A program made the translations under genes and the position numbers. Below the pieces are notes generated by a model. It searched no databases. It worked only from the letters and a program-made list of their open reading frames with translations, and was not told the origin of the DNA. Positions 55,261-64,000 of a stretch of 64,000 nucleotides of DNA are shown here, in pieces (the stretch's first letter is position 1; each line of letters begins with the position of its first letter). Origin of the DNA: Posidonia oceanica (taxonomy: Eukaryota > Streptophyta > Magnoliopsida > Alismatales > Posidoniaceae); NCBI GenBank assembly GCA_037176725.1, contig JAZBRS010000020.1, forward strand, positions 86,002,001 to 86,066,000. Reading direction: 5' to 3'.

Positions 55261-56030
55261 GTTCCATTTGCTTGCTTCCTTAGTCAGTCTGAGGACAAGC
55301 CCCTTTGCGTGCCTTTTCGAAGTCACGTATGTTCCGTTTGCTTGCTTCCTCAGTCAGTCTGAGGACAAACCCCTTTGTGTGCCTTTTCGAAGTCACGTCT
55401 GTTCCGTTTGCTTGCTTCCTCAGTCAGTCTGAGGAAGAGCCCCTTTGCGTGCCTTTTCGAAGTCACGTCTGTTCCGTTTGCTTGCTTCCTCAGTCAGTCT
55501 GAGGACAAGCCCCTTTGCGTGCCTTTTCGAAGTCACGTCTGTTCCGTTTGCTTGCTTCCTCAATCAGTCTGAGGACAAGTCCCTTTGCGTGCCTTTTCGA
55601 AGTCACGTTTGTTCCGTTTGCTTGCTTCCTCAGTCAGTCTGAGGACAAGCCCCTTTGCGTGCCTTTTCGAAGTCACAACTGTTCCGTTTGCTTGCTTCCT
55701 CAGTCAGTCTAAGGACAAGTTCCTTTGCGTGCCTTTTCGAAGTCACGTCTGTTCCGTTTGCTTGCTTCCTCAATCAGCCTGAGGACAAGCCCCTTTGCGT
55801 ACCTTTTTGAAGTCACATCTGTTCCGTTTGCTTGCTTCCTCGGTCAGCCTGAGGACAAGCCCCTTTGCGTACCTTTTTGAAGTCACGTCGGTTCCGTTTG
55901 CTTGCTTCCTCAGTCAGCCTGAGGACAAGCCCCTTTGAGTGCCTTTTCGAAGTCACGTCTGTTCCGTTTGCTTGCTTCCTCACTTAGTCTGAGAACAAGC
56001 CCCTTTACGTGCCTTTAAGAAGACACATCT
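55261..56030 (+). repeat. 70-bp tandem repeat, 11 copies, 3' region of E3
   Basis: GTTCCGTTTGCTTGCTTCCT recurs every 70 bp exactly, from 55261 to 55961. Most units carry a small hairpin, CCTCAG / CTGAGG around TCAGT. Because 70 is not a multiple of 3 and the unit has few stops, overlapping reading frames appear; they are not genes. Variable tandem arrays upstream of the 3' LTR are typical of Tat-type elements and can seed satellites. Confidence 0.95.
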
Positions 56031-56689
56031 GTCTGTTTTCCCTTTTTTTGGGCTGGCATCCCTAACTGTTTGGCTGACACCTGTCTGTAGTATTCCCAAT
56101 CAGAATCAGGCTTACTATTAGCGGCTATGTCTGAGGAGGGGGGCTCAACTCGAAAACACTTAAAATAGAGGAGAAAAGATAAGAAAAGAAGAAGATAAGA
56201 CAATTCAGAGTCGCCACCGTGTCTATTATCGGGAGACAAGGAAAATCAGGGGAAATACGTGAATTAACACGCAAAACCAAGCAAGAAATGCAATGCAAAG
56301 CAATGCAAAGAAAAACAAATGCAAATGAATGCAAATGAGATGACTCATGCCTAGGATAAGGGCAATATGGTCATTACGGGCCAAAAGACTGGGCAAGGAC
56401 TCCTGTTACGTGCGGGGAAGGTGTTAGGCACCCCTGACACGCCCGAGAATCGGTCTTTCTAGGCTTACGCTCGCATACGCAGGGAAATGCAGGTTTGAAT
56501 GCCTAAATGCCAATGAATGCTTGAATGAATGCTCATAGGTGTGCTCTAAGTGGTGGGATGCAATGCAGGAAAGTAAACGTGCAGTCTAAGTGCTCAGCAG
56601 TGCTGTTTGTATTCCGAACTGGGCGAAACCTGGCTCGTGAGAACTCCAGGCAGTAAGCATCACTGCCCTATATGCAAATGCAAGCGAAA

Positions 56690-57290
56690 AAGCAAAACGA
56701 CGGTAAAACCAAGCAATGCAGGCGACATGCAAAGGAAAACGGCATAAGACACGCAAAACAATGCGAGAAGCGGAAGCGGCACGCAAAACGGTGTAAGAAA
56801 ACAAGATCGGCACGCAAAACAGTGCGAGAAAGCAAAGCGGCACACAAAATGGTGCGAGAAAGCATAGCAGCACGCGAAACGGTGCCAAAAAACAAAGCGA
56901 CGCGCAAAACGGCGCAAGAGACAGAGCGAGCACAAGAAACAGTACCAAAAGCAAAGTGGACATGCAAAACGGTGCCAAAACAGAGCGAGCACGCGAAACA
57001 ATGCAAAAAACAAAGCGGGCACGCAAGACGGTGCCAGAAAACGAAGCGGGCACGCAAAACGGTGTCAAAAACAGAGCAGGCACGCAAAACGGTGGCAAAA
57101 GCAAAGCGGGCATGCAAAATGGTGCCAAAAGACAAAGCAAGCACGCGAAATGGTGCCAAAAAGCAAAGTGGGCACGCAAAACGGTGCCAAAGACGAAGAT
57201 GGCAAGCGAAACGGTGCCAAAAGCAAAGCGGGCACGCAAAACGGTGTCGAAAGCAAAGCGGGCACGCAAAACTGTGCCAAAGCAGGCGAA
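56690..57290 (-). repeat. GTTTTGCGTGC tandem array of the E5 LTR (about 30-bp units)
   Basis: On the + strand units of GGGCACGCAAAACGGTGCC followed by AAAAGCAAAGC repeat about 20 times. The reverse complement has the GTTTTGCGTGCC core of the other LTR arrays. Two or more frames are open on the LTR sense strand, giving Cys/Phe/Ala-rich pseudo-ORFs. Confidence 0.9.
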
Positions 57291-58969
57291 ATAAAACATC
57301 GATAAAACCATGCAGATGCAAATGCTAAGAAAAAGAGCAAGAGAAGCAAAGGGGAGGTAAACAGCGCAAGTGTGAGAACGAGCGTTGTTTAAAGACCGCG
57401 CAAAGTAGGTGTGAAGACCTACAAAGGGGAAGGGAAGTAAGTGAAAGGATTACCACTGTTTTGTAACTGTTTCCCATTAAACCGTCCCACGATGTGTCTC
57501 GCATACTGCCCAAAGCTCGCAGTGCGATCGGATCGTGGAAAAGGGGGAAGAAAGTCGTAATTAGTGGTGAATCTAGGGGAAACGCAACACAAAGCACTTG
57601 AGAATACGCGAAAAAGGGAAGCAGAGTTGATAGATAAGAAAAGGAAGTCCTATTCTACATGCTCGAGGAAACAGAAAGCAAAAACGATGCATGCAATGCA
57701 AATGGTGTGCAAATGAATGCTGTGTAGGGGTTCAGGAGGACTTACCTGGGAAATCTGAAGCCTGATCTGAGATCTGCTAGGTCCATGCTGAAGAGCGCTC
57801 CGCCGGGGTCGTCCAGGTAGCTTGGTTGAAAAGATCCAATGGCCGGATCTGAAGATGTCCCAGCTTCAAGGCAGAGGGGCCAGAACAGGGGAGAAGAATG
57901 GATCTAGGTGTACAGGAGGTCCTAGGGGTGTGCACAACAGGTCCTCCCATGTGAATGGGAGCTAAGAATGCTTAAGTGTGTGCAAGGAATGCCAAATGCA
58001 AGAATGCATGGGTGCAAATGCATGCAGAATGCAAGAAAAGACTTAGGAGTGATTTTTCAGAAAACTGGGGGCTTATATGCAATTTTGGAAAAGATGGGGG
58101 TCTAAATGCAAGAGTTTTGAAAAGCTGGGGGCTTTTATGCAAAGTTTTTGAAAAAAGGAGGGTCTGAATGCAATTTTACAAAATGCAGGATTCAAAATGC
58201 AATTTTCCAAGATAGACATGCATCAGGACAAGTTTTGAAATCATATGGTAAGTTGGCATGCAATTTTGAAATTAACAGGGTCCAAAATACAATTTTTCCT
58301 ACAAAACAGGGGTCTAAGTGGTCTGGGAATGCAAACAGGGGACCTACATGCGATTTTTAAATCATGCAAGGTTTAAAATGCAATTTTATAAGCAAAATAT
58401 GCATTTAAATGGTTTTTATAAGCATGTAGAGGACCTATGTGCAGTTTTTAAAACATGCAGGGTCAAAAATGCAATTTTATAACCAAAATATGCGTTTGAA
58501 TGTACGTTGTGCATTGATGAAGGACCTACATGCAAAAATCAGAAAATATGGGGGAAATGATGCAATGCAATAAGATAAATTGAAAAATAAATGCATAAGT
58601 TAACAGAACAGAGGACTAAAGTGCAAATAAGGAAAACAGTAGGGTTTAAAATTACAATTTACTAAGGTAAAATACAAGCATTAAATCAGATTATTGATTG
58701 AAGGACTAACATGCAATAATGGAAAGCTAGAGGGCCAGAACTAAAATAAATATTAAAGGAAAACACTATAGAGGGACTAACATGCAAAAAAAGGAAACTA
58801 CATATTTTTTATGCAATTTTATATGGTTTTTATTCAAATTTAAATGAGTTATAAACTGTGGTTGGACCTAGAAGTAAATAATTAAAACTATGATGTGGAA
58901 ATGCAATACGTGGTAAAGTTTGTAAGATAACAAAAAAAATAAAAGCAAATGAAAGAGAGGAGAGGCATT

Positions 58970-58987
58970 ACTGTAGCATGCTACAGT
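58970..58987. promoter_or_regulatory. Perfect 18-bp palindrome ACTGTAGCATGCTACAGT
   Basis: It lies at the AT/GC transition of the E5 LTR, the same architectural position as the E1 hairpin (2767-2806) and the ACTGTAG motifs of the other LTRs. Confidence 0.75.
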
Positions 58988-60359
58988 AGCGTGCAGGGGC
59001 AGTAGTGCCGGCGAGCTTCTAGCGGCGGAGGAGGGGGCAGAGCAGCGTGCTGGCGGCGCGACTGGCCTGCGGGGGGTCCGGAGGAGGCACGGCGAAGTCC
59101 GGGGCGGCCTGCGGAGACATGTGGCGGCGCGGGGAGGCGACGTGGCCGCTGCTCCGGCGAACGGCGCCAGGGAAGAAGGCTAACTCCGGTGAGCCGCTGC
59201 GGGTGCTACGGGGCTCGAAACGCGAAAATAAAAATATGGGGTTGGACGGGAGAACGAGACGGATCTAGTGGTGGGCTTGGATAAATTTTCGTGCGCCGAG
59301 GTGGTCGCAGAAAATTGGAGAAGTTGGCTGCCCTTTTTCTCTCCTTCTTCCTCTCTCTCTCTGGTTTTTGGAGGTGGAGGCTGTGGTCTGTCTGGTTGCT
59401 TGGGGGGTGTTTTTTTGGAAGGTGATGGAGGGCTGTTGCTGGTTGGTGGTTTGTTTGGTCTTTTTTGTAGGATTTTGGCCGGCCAAAGAAGAGAGTGGAG
59501 GAGGAGGAAGGTCTGTGATTTTTGGTGAGGGAGAAGAGGTTGGTTTGGCTTTCTGAGGAGGTGTTTGCTGTGTTGGAGAGGAGGTGTGATGGCTGTGGAG
59601 GCTTGGGTGTAGTGTGTTTTGTTTTGAAGAAAAAGAGAGAGCTTGAGAGAGAGAGGTCTGTTGGTTTGGGTTGGTTTTTTCTTTGGGTTTTGCTGTGGGT
59701 TTTGGCCGGAGGGAGAGCTGTGGGGAGGTCTGATGGTGGTTGGTCTGTGGAGGAGGTGATGGAGTGGGCTGTGTTTGTGGAGGTGGATGGCTGTGGATTG
59801 CTTGTTGGGGAGTTGGTCGGAAAAACAAAGAAACAAGAGGAGAGGGGGTCTGTTGGTGTTGGGTTGTGGTGGTTGGTCTGTGGAGGGGGTGGTGGAGTGG
59901 TGTTGGTCTGTGTTGTTTTTTTTTTCCTTCTGGTTCCTCCTCCCTTCTCTTTTCTTTTTCTGGTTTCATGGCTGTTGGGTTTTTTTGTTTGAGTCTATGT
60001 GTGAAAAATGGCAGTGGTCAAGGGCATGGTGAGTGTTTGGCAGGAGCATGGAGGCATGGAAGTGGAATGGTGGTAGGAGCAAGGTGGTGATGGTGAGTGT
60101 CAGTTAGGTTTTGGAAAAAAAATGGAGAGGCTGTCGTTTGTGGGAGGAGAGGAAGAGAAGAAGAAGAAGAGGTGAGGAAGTTGGTGGGCTGTGGGCTGTT
60201 GTTGGAAAAAAAGAAAAAAAGAAAGAGAAGGAGAGGGAGTGAGATGGGCTTGATGTGGAGAGAAAATAAAAAGAGAAAGAAAAGAGGGAGGAAGATGAGG
60301 AAAGAGAAATTGAGAGGAAGAGAAAGAAAGAAAAAAGGATTAAAATAAAAAAGGGATTT

Positions 60360-61140
60360 GGAAATATTTTAGAATGTTTGTTTTTAGGTTAAGATTCTTA
60401 ATCAAGGTTTAGAGGATTGTTTTCTAATTCTTTAAATTAAGGTTAAGAGGGGTTTTAGTTTTGTTTAAGTTTTTAAAATTGTTTTTCTTAGGTTTTTCCT
60501 TTAATTGTTTTTAAGTTTGTTAATGGTTTTTTAATTTTTTTTTTGATTGTTTTGTTTGTTTAAATTTTCTTCTTGATTTAACATTGTTTTTTTTATTTTA
60601 AGTTTTTCAATTTTAAGTTGGTTAATTGTTTTTAGGTTTCCTCTTTTGATTTTAATTGTTGATTTTTTTTAAGTTTTTTAATTTGATTAAGTTTGTTGAT
60701 TGTTTTTAAGTTTTTTAATTTGTTTAAGTTTATCTTTTAATTGTTTTCTCAAAGTTTTTTTTTTAATTGTTTTGATTATTTAAGTTTGTTCCTTTTGATT
60801 TTAAGTTTGTTAATTGTTTTAATTTTCTTTTGATGATTTTAAGGTTTTTGATTAGATTTTAAGTTGTTTTTTAAGGATTTTGGGTGGTTTTTCTTATGTT
60901 TGCTTCTTTAATTGTTTTTAATGGGTTTTGATTTTTTTTAATTGTCTTTAGGTTTTGAAATTTGTTTTTTAATTGTTTTAAGTTGTTTTTAAGTCTTTTA
61001 GTTTGTTTTAATTTGTTTTTGATTAGTTTTAACTGTTTTTGGGTTGTTTCGATTTGCTTTTAATTAGATTTTCTTTTGAATTATTTTTAGGTGTTTGATT
61101 TATTTTTCTGGTAGGATTTTTCTCTTTAGTTGCTTTAAGA
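60360..61140 (-). repeat. A/T-rich low-complexity segment of the E5 LTR
   Basis: About 780 bp made of TTAATTGTTTTTAAGTTT-like words on the + strand. No gene. The related LTRs have AAACCCTAG-rich and pyrimidine stretches here and not this expansion, which partly explains the greater length of this LTR. Confidence 0.75.
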
Positions 61141-61439
61141 AGTGTTAAATGGGGCTGATGATGAGTTTAGAGAAGAAATGAGAAGAATAAAGGGGGAGAA
61201 TAGTGAAGAAAGAGAAAAGGATAATCAGGAGAGAGAAAAGGATAATCAGGAGAGATAGAGAAGATAAAGACCTGAATTTGAGGGGGTTTTGAGCAAGTGT
61301 GTTCCTAGGGTTTAGAGGGATGTGATCTAGGGTTTTCTAGGATTTTAAATGGGATTTCCTAGGGTTTTTGGTGGGTTTAGGGTTTAGGGTTTTGAGAGAG
61401 TTTTGGTTTAGGGTTTTCTAAGGTTTTGGAAGGATTATT

Positions 61440-61745
61440 TTGTCTAGGTTTTCTAAGGGTTTTGGATGGTTTTTTAGGTTGAAGAAATGTGGGTTTTCCT
61501 AGAATTTTTGGATAGTTTTCTAGGTCAAAGAAATGTAGGTTTTGCTAGAGTTTTTGTGTAGTTTTCTAGGTTGAAGAAGTGTTGATTTTCCTAGAGTTTT
61601 TGTGTAGTTTTCTAGGTTAAAGAAATGTAGGTTTTTCTAGAGTTTTTGGAGTGGTTTTCTAGGTTGAAGAAGTGTGGGTTTTCCTAGAGTTTTTGTGTAG
61701 TTTTCTAGGTTAAAGAAAGTGTAGGTTTTGAGAGGGTTTTGAAGT
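61440..61745 (-). repeat. 46-bp tandem repeat in the LTR start of E5
   Basis: GTTTTCTAGGT recurs at 61515, 61561, 61607, 61654 and 61700, with GAAGAA.TGT and TTTTCCTAGAGTTTTTG between. It is the reverse-strand form of the AAACCTAGG-type repeats seen at 29690-29950 in E4. Confidence 0.88.
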
Positions 61746-61888
61746 AGTTTTCAGGATGGAAAATGGGTGTGATTTTGGGTTTGGGAAATGGGTGTAGTTC
61801 TAGATTTGGGTTTAGGTGTTGGTTTGGTCCAGAAGCCACCAGAGAGAGAGATCCCACCAATTCAGCCTGTCAAAATGGGGTGTCTACA

Positions 61889-61904
61889 GATGCCCCTCCC
61901 TGAG
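61889..61904 (-). other. Polypurine tract of E5
   Basis: The minus strand reads CTCAGGGAGGGGCATC directly before the 3' LTR, identical to the E2 tract. Confidence 0.82.
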
Positions 61905-63823
61905 CGAGGTCAAGGGACCGAGGCCGCTGCTCAGGGTTGACAGGACACCCCATTTGACCGGAGAGCCAAATAATTTGCTATTGACGTGAGTTACTTATTC
62001 GGCAGGTGCACCGAACTTCGTAGCCCGTCGCCGCAATGCAAAATGCAAATGCAGAAGTTGGTAAAAGTTAGTACAGATGCTGTTGATGATGCTGATGACG
62101 CTGGTAATGCTGATAATGTTGATGATGCTAGATATTGATGCTATGCATGAAGAGATGCTGTGCTGGAGTATGTGTGCTTGTGCTGGTGCTAATGCGGATG
62201 CATGTGCAGTGAGGATGCATGCTAAAGAGAGGGAAGCAGAAAGTACAAGCAGAAAGTGTGACAAGTTGGCTGCTCGTCCTAGCTTGCACAACAGGGGCTC
62301 CGGAAGGACCAGCGCGCTTGCCGCTCGGGCAAGTTGGCTGCTAGTCCGGGGGGGTAGAGATCCTCGTCCGTTTGGGACAAGTGAAAGTGAGCAGGAACTC
62401 ACGAGGTCGCGAGGAAGAGAAAATGCTTGCCTCCAGTCGAGGCAGCAGGCGGGTAGAAAAGGCAGGAAGGGGTAATGTAATGCCAAGGAGGGTCCTAGGC
62501 AATGCAAGGAGGGAATGCAAATGCAGATGAATGCAAATGAATGCTATGCAAATGCAAATGGTATGCTTATGCTAAAGCTTACTGCACTATACTCCTCTGG
62601 GGGAAAGCGAGATGGTGCATGCACGGGAGGGTGGAAAATGCAATGCAAGAGCTAAAAGAAAAGTACTGAAAGTAAAGTGCTGAAAGGAAATTGCTGGAAG
62701 TAAAGTGCTTGTAAGGAAAGTGTTGGATGTAAAGTCGCTGTAAAGAAAGTGCTGGATGTAAAGTTGCTGTAAAGAAAGTGCTGAATGTAAAGACTGAATG
62801 TAAAGGTTGAATGTAAAGGTGCTGGAAAGTAAAGATGCTGGAAAGTAATGGCTGAAAGTAAAGTGCTGAGAAGTAAATATGCTGTGGATGTGCATGTGGT
62901 GGCGGGCGCGGGCCCGGGAAAGCGAAATGCGGAAGTTGGTGTAAGGACCACAGAGGAGCAATAACGCAATAAAGGTGCAATGTTATGCAATGGGGCACGC
63001 GAGACCGAGGAAACGATCTGAGGCCGCGCACTACTGCAAGTATCATCCAAAGCCGGCAAGCTGCGAAAGTCTTGCGGGTGCCAAGGATGCTACCTTAAGC
63101 AGTATGCGAATAACGGGTTCGAATCCTAAGCGTGCGATGCCATGTAGGGGAATGGAAGGTATAAACAGTGGAGCGTCGAGCATGTGGAGCCGAGAAGACG
63201 ATCTCAAGGCCGCGCACTACCACGAGTATCATCCAAAGACGGCAAGCTGCGAAAGTCTTGCGGGTGCTGAGGATGCTACCTTAGGCAGTATGCAAACCAG
63301 GATGCCAGGGCAATGATGAAATGCAATACTAGGACTGACTCTACAGAGGGTACAAAGAAGCTATATGATGTCATGCAATGCGAATGCTGATGGCATGCAA
63401 TGATATGCAACAGAATGCTATTAAACTATGATGAAATGAGTGATAAGTTAACGGACCTATCGCTGGATAGTTAGGGCTATCAGCCCGCTGATGAGTTGAC
63501 GGACTCATCATCGGATAGTTAGGGCTATCAGCCCGATGAGGGTGGAAAGGGGGCAGGAATACCGAACCAGAAGGTGCGGCAGAGGTCCGGAGACGCTCCC
63601 GCGACAGTTGGGGGTGTCAGCCCAATGGAGATGGAGATGGGACACCACAGGGCAGCAAAAAGATGCCCCTAGTATCAGGATGATACCAGGGGGCAGCCGA
63701 AGCGCCCCTGGCATCAAGATGCAAGGTGGATGGATGGGTGTATGGATGATAGGTTAACGAACTTATCGCCGAGCAGTTAGGGGTGCCAGCCCGAATGCAA
63801 GGAATGATGGAATGATGCAGAAA
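61905..63823 (-). other. Non-coding interior of E5
   Basis: Only about 1.9 kb with no gag or pol motif. It matches the 3' regions of E1 and E2: the PPT-proximal GCCGCAATGCA block near 62030, a 186-bp duplication (63085 and 63271), the TTAACGGACCTATCGC and GATGAGTTGACGGACTCATC repeats (63450-63540), and the CCCCTAGTATCA hairpin at 63666. A GGAAAGTAAAGTGCTG-type short repeat fills 62660-62890. E5 is therefore an extreme deletion derivative. Confidence 0.75.
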
Positions 63824-63841
63824 GAAAATAGGAGTCACCAC
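63824..63841 (-). other. Degenerate primer-binding site of E5
   Basis: The minus strand reads GTGGTGACTCCTATTTTC right after the LTR end CTACA. It keeps TGG.GACTCC of the tRNA-Arg(ACG) match but loses the rest, so priming may be weakened. Confidence 0.65.
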
Positions 63842-64000
63842 TGTAGTAATCCCAATCAGAATTAGGCTTACTATTAACGGCTATGTCCGAGGAGGAGGGC
63901 TCAACTCGAAAACACTTAAAACAGAGGAGAAAAGATAAGAAAAGAAGAAGATAAGACAATTCAGAGTTTCCACCGTGTCTATTATCGGGAGACAAGGAAA
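63842..64000 (-). mobile_element. 3' end of the E5 5' LTR (continues beyond window)
   Basis: It aligns with 56086-56244 at about 95% identity by hand count. The internal GGTGGCGACTC motif has decayed here to GGTGGAAACTC (complement at 63965-63975). Confidence 0.9.

Larger units (their letters stand above)
56086..61888 (-). mobile_element. 3' LTR of element E5 (5803 bp)
   Basis: The minus strand starts TGTAGACACCCCATTTTGAC at 61888 and ends GGGAATACTACA at 56086. It is preceded by a PPT. The E3 bases flanking its outer end, CTGTC (56081-56085), should recur beyond the 5' LTR outside this window. In reverse order it has AAACCCTAG-rich, A/T-rich (60360-61140), pyrimidine, GC-rich, palindrome, GCATT repeats, array and GGTGGCGACTC blocks. 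Its last 159 bp differ from the 5' LTR at about 8 positions by hand count (5%). Confidence 0.9.

Noticed and set aside
55261..56030. Chain of overlapping 65-codon frames, or a CRISPR-like array
   Set aside because: The 70-bp units are directly adjacent with no unique spacers, and the frames follow from period 70 in a stop-poor unit. It is a tandem repeat in a plant element.
56672..57328. 218-codon Lys/Arg/Ala-rich + strand frame
   Set aside because: It is the antisense reading of the GTTTTGCGTGC array of the E5 LTR.
59180..60348. Long frames on both strands (up to 234 codons)
   Set aside because: Low-complexity G/T (or A/C) sequence of the E5 LTR with no recognisable domain; both strands are open over the same bases.
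63085..63130. Possible tRNA gene around GGGTTCGAATCCTAAG
   Set aside because: Only the T-arm-like motif is present; no matching acceptor, D-arm or anticodon arm can be drawn upstream.

Overview
This window looks like heterochromatic, repeat-dominated DNA from a flowering plant. I see no confident host gene. Almost everything belongs to large Ty3/gypsy LTR retrotransposons of the Tat/Ogre type. The evidence is very long LTRs (2.3 to about 5.9 kb) starting TGTAGACACCCC or TGTTGACACCCC, a primer-binding site matching the 3' end of plant tRNA-Arg(ACG), a Gag with a CX2HX4HX4C knuckle, a protease followed by a G-patch-like stretch, an RT with YMDD, a degenerate RNase H followed by a second archaeal-type RNase H, and an integrase. 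CCCTAAA (plant telomere-type) arrays and L1-type ORF1 remnants fit a plant. I cannot name the species.

Layout. 1-5861: a + strand LTR (element E1), fused directly to a truncated gag (5862-6940) and a long non-coding 3' region (6941-10210). 10211-12888: a + strand LTR fragment broken at both ends. 12889-29202: a minus-strand gag-only element, E2 (5' LTR 26891-29202, PBS 26868-26885, gag in three pieces between 25718 and about 16880, non-coding 3' region, PPT, truncated 3' LTR 12889-13634). Two solo LTRs split the E2 gag: S1 (17516-19683, target duplication AGAGG) and S2 (19852-24026, target duplication CATAG). 29203-29592 is unassigned. 29593-32383 is the start of another + strand LTR (E4), which is interrupted by E3.

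E3 (+) begins at 32384. Its 5' LTR runs to 42275 and carries a nested cluster of two ORF1-only LINE-derived retroposons (about 32560-35046 and 36063-38711) and four tRNA-type SINE copies. All of these have A-tails that abut CCCTAAA-type repeats. The E3 interior has gag, protease, RT/RNase H, archaeal-type RNase H and integrase (43458-52072), all broken by stops and frameshifts. It is followed by an accessory sense-strand ORF (53462-54709) resembling plant DUF7745/mobile-domain proteins, then an 11-copy 70-bp tandem array. E3 is in turn interrupted at 56085 by minus-strand element E5. E5 has a 5.8-kb 3' LTR (56086-61888), only about 1.95 kb of non-coding interior, and a 5' LTR starting at 63842 that runs off the window.

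How the parts relate. E3 is the decayed autonomous type. E1 and E2 keep gag but no pol, and E5 keeps neither. They share a 3' non-coding region with conserved hairpins and repeats, as expected of non-autonomous partners mobilised in trans. Most premature stops in E3 are TAG, and several align with CAG or are expected to be Trp, which fits decay by cytosine methylation and deamination.
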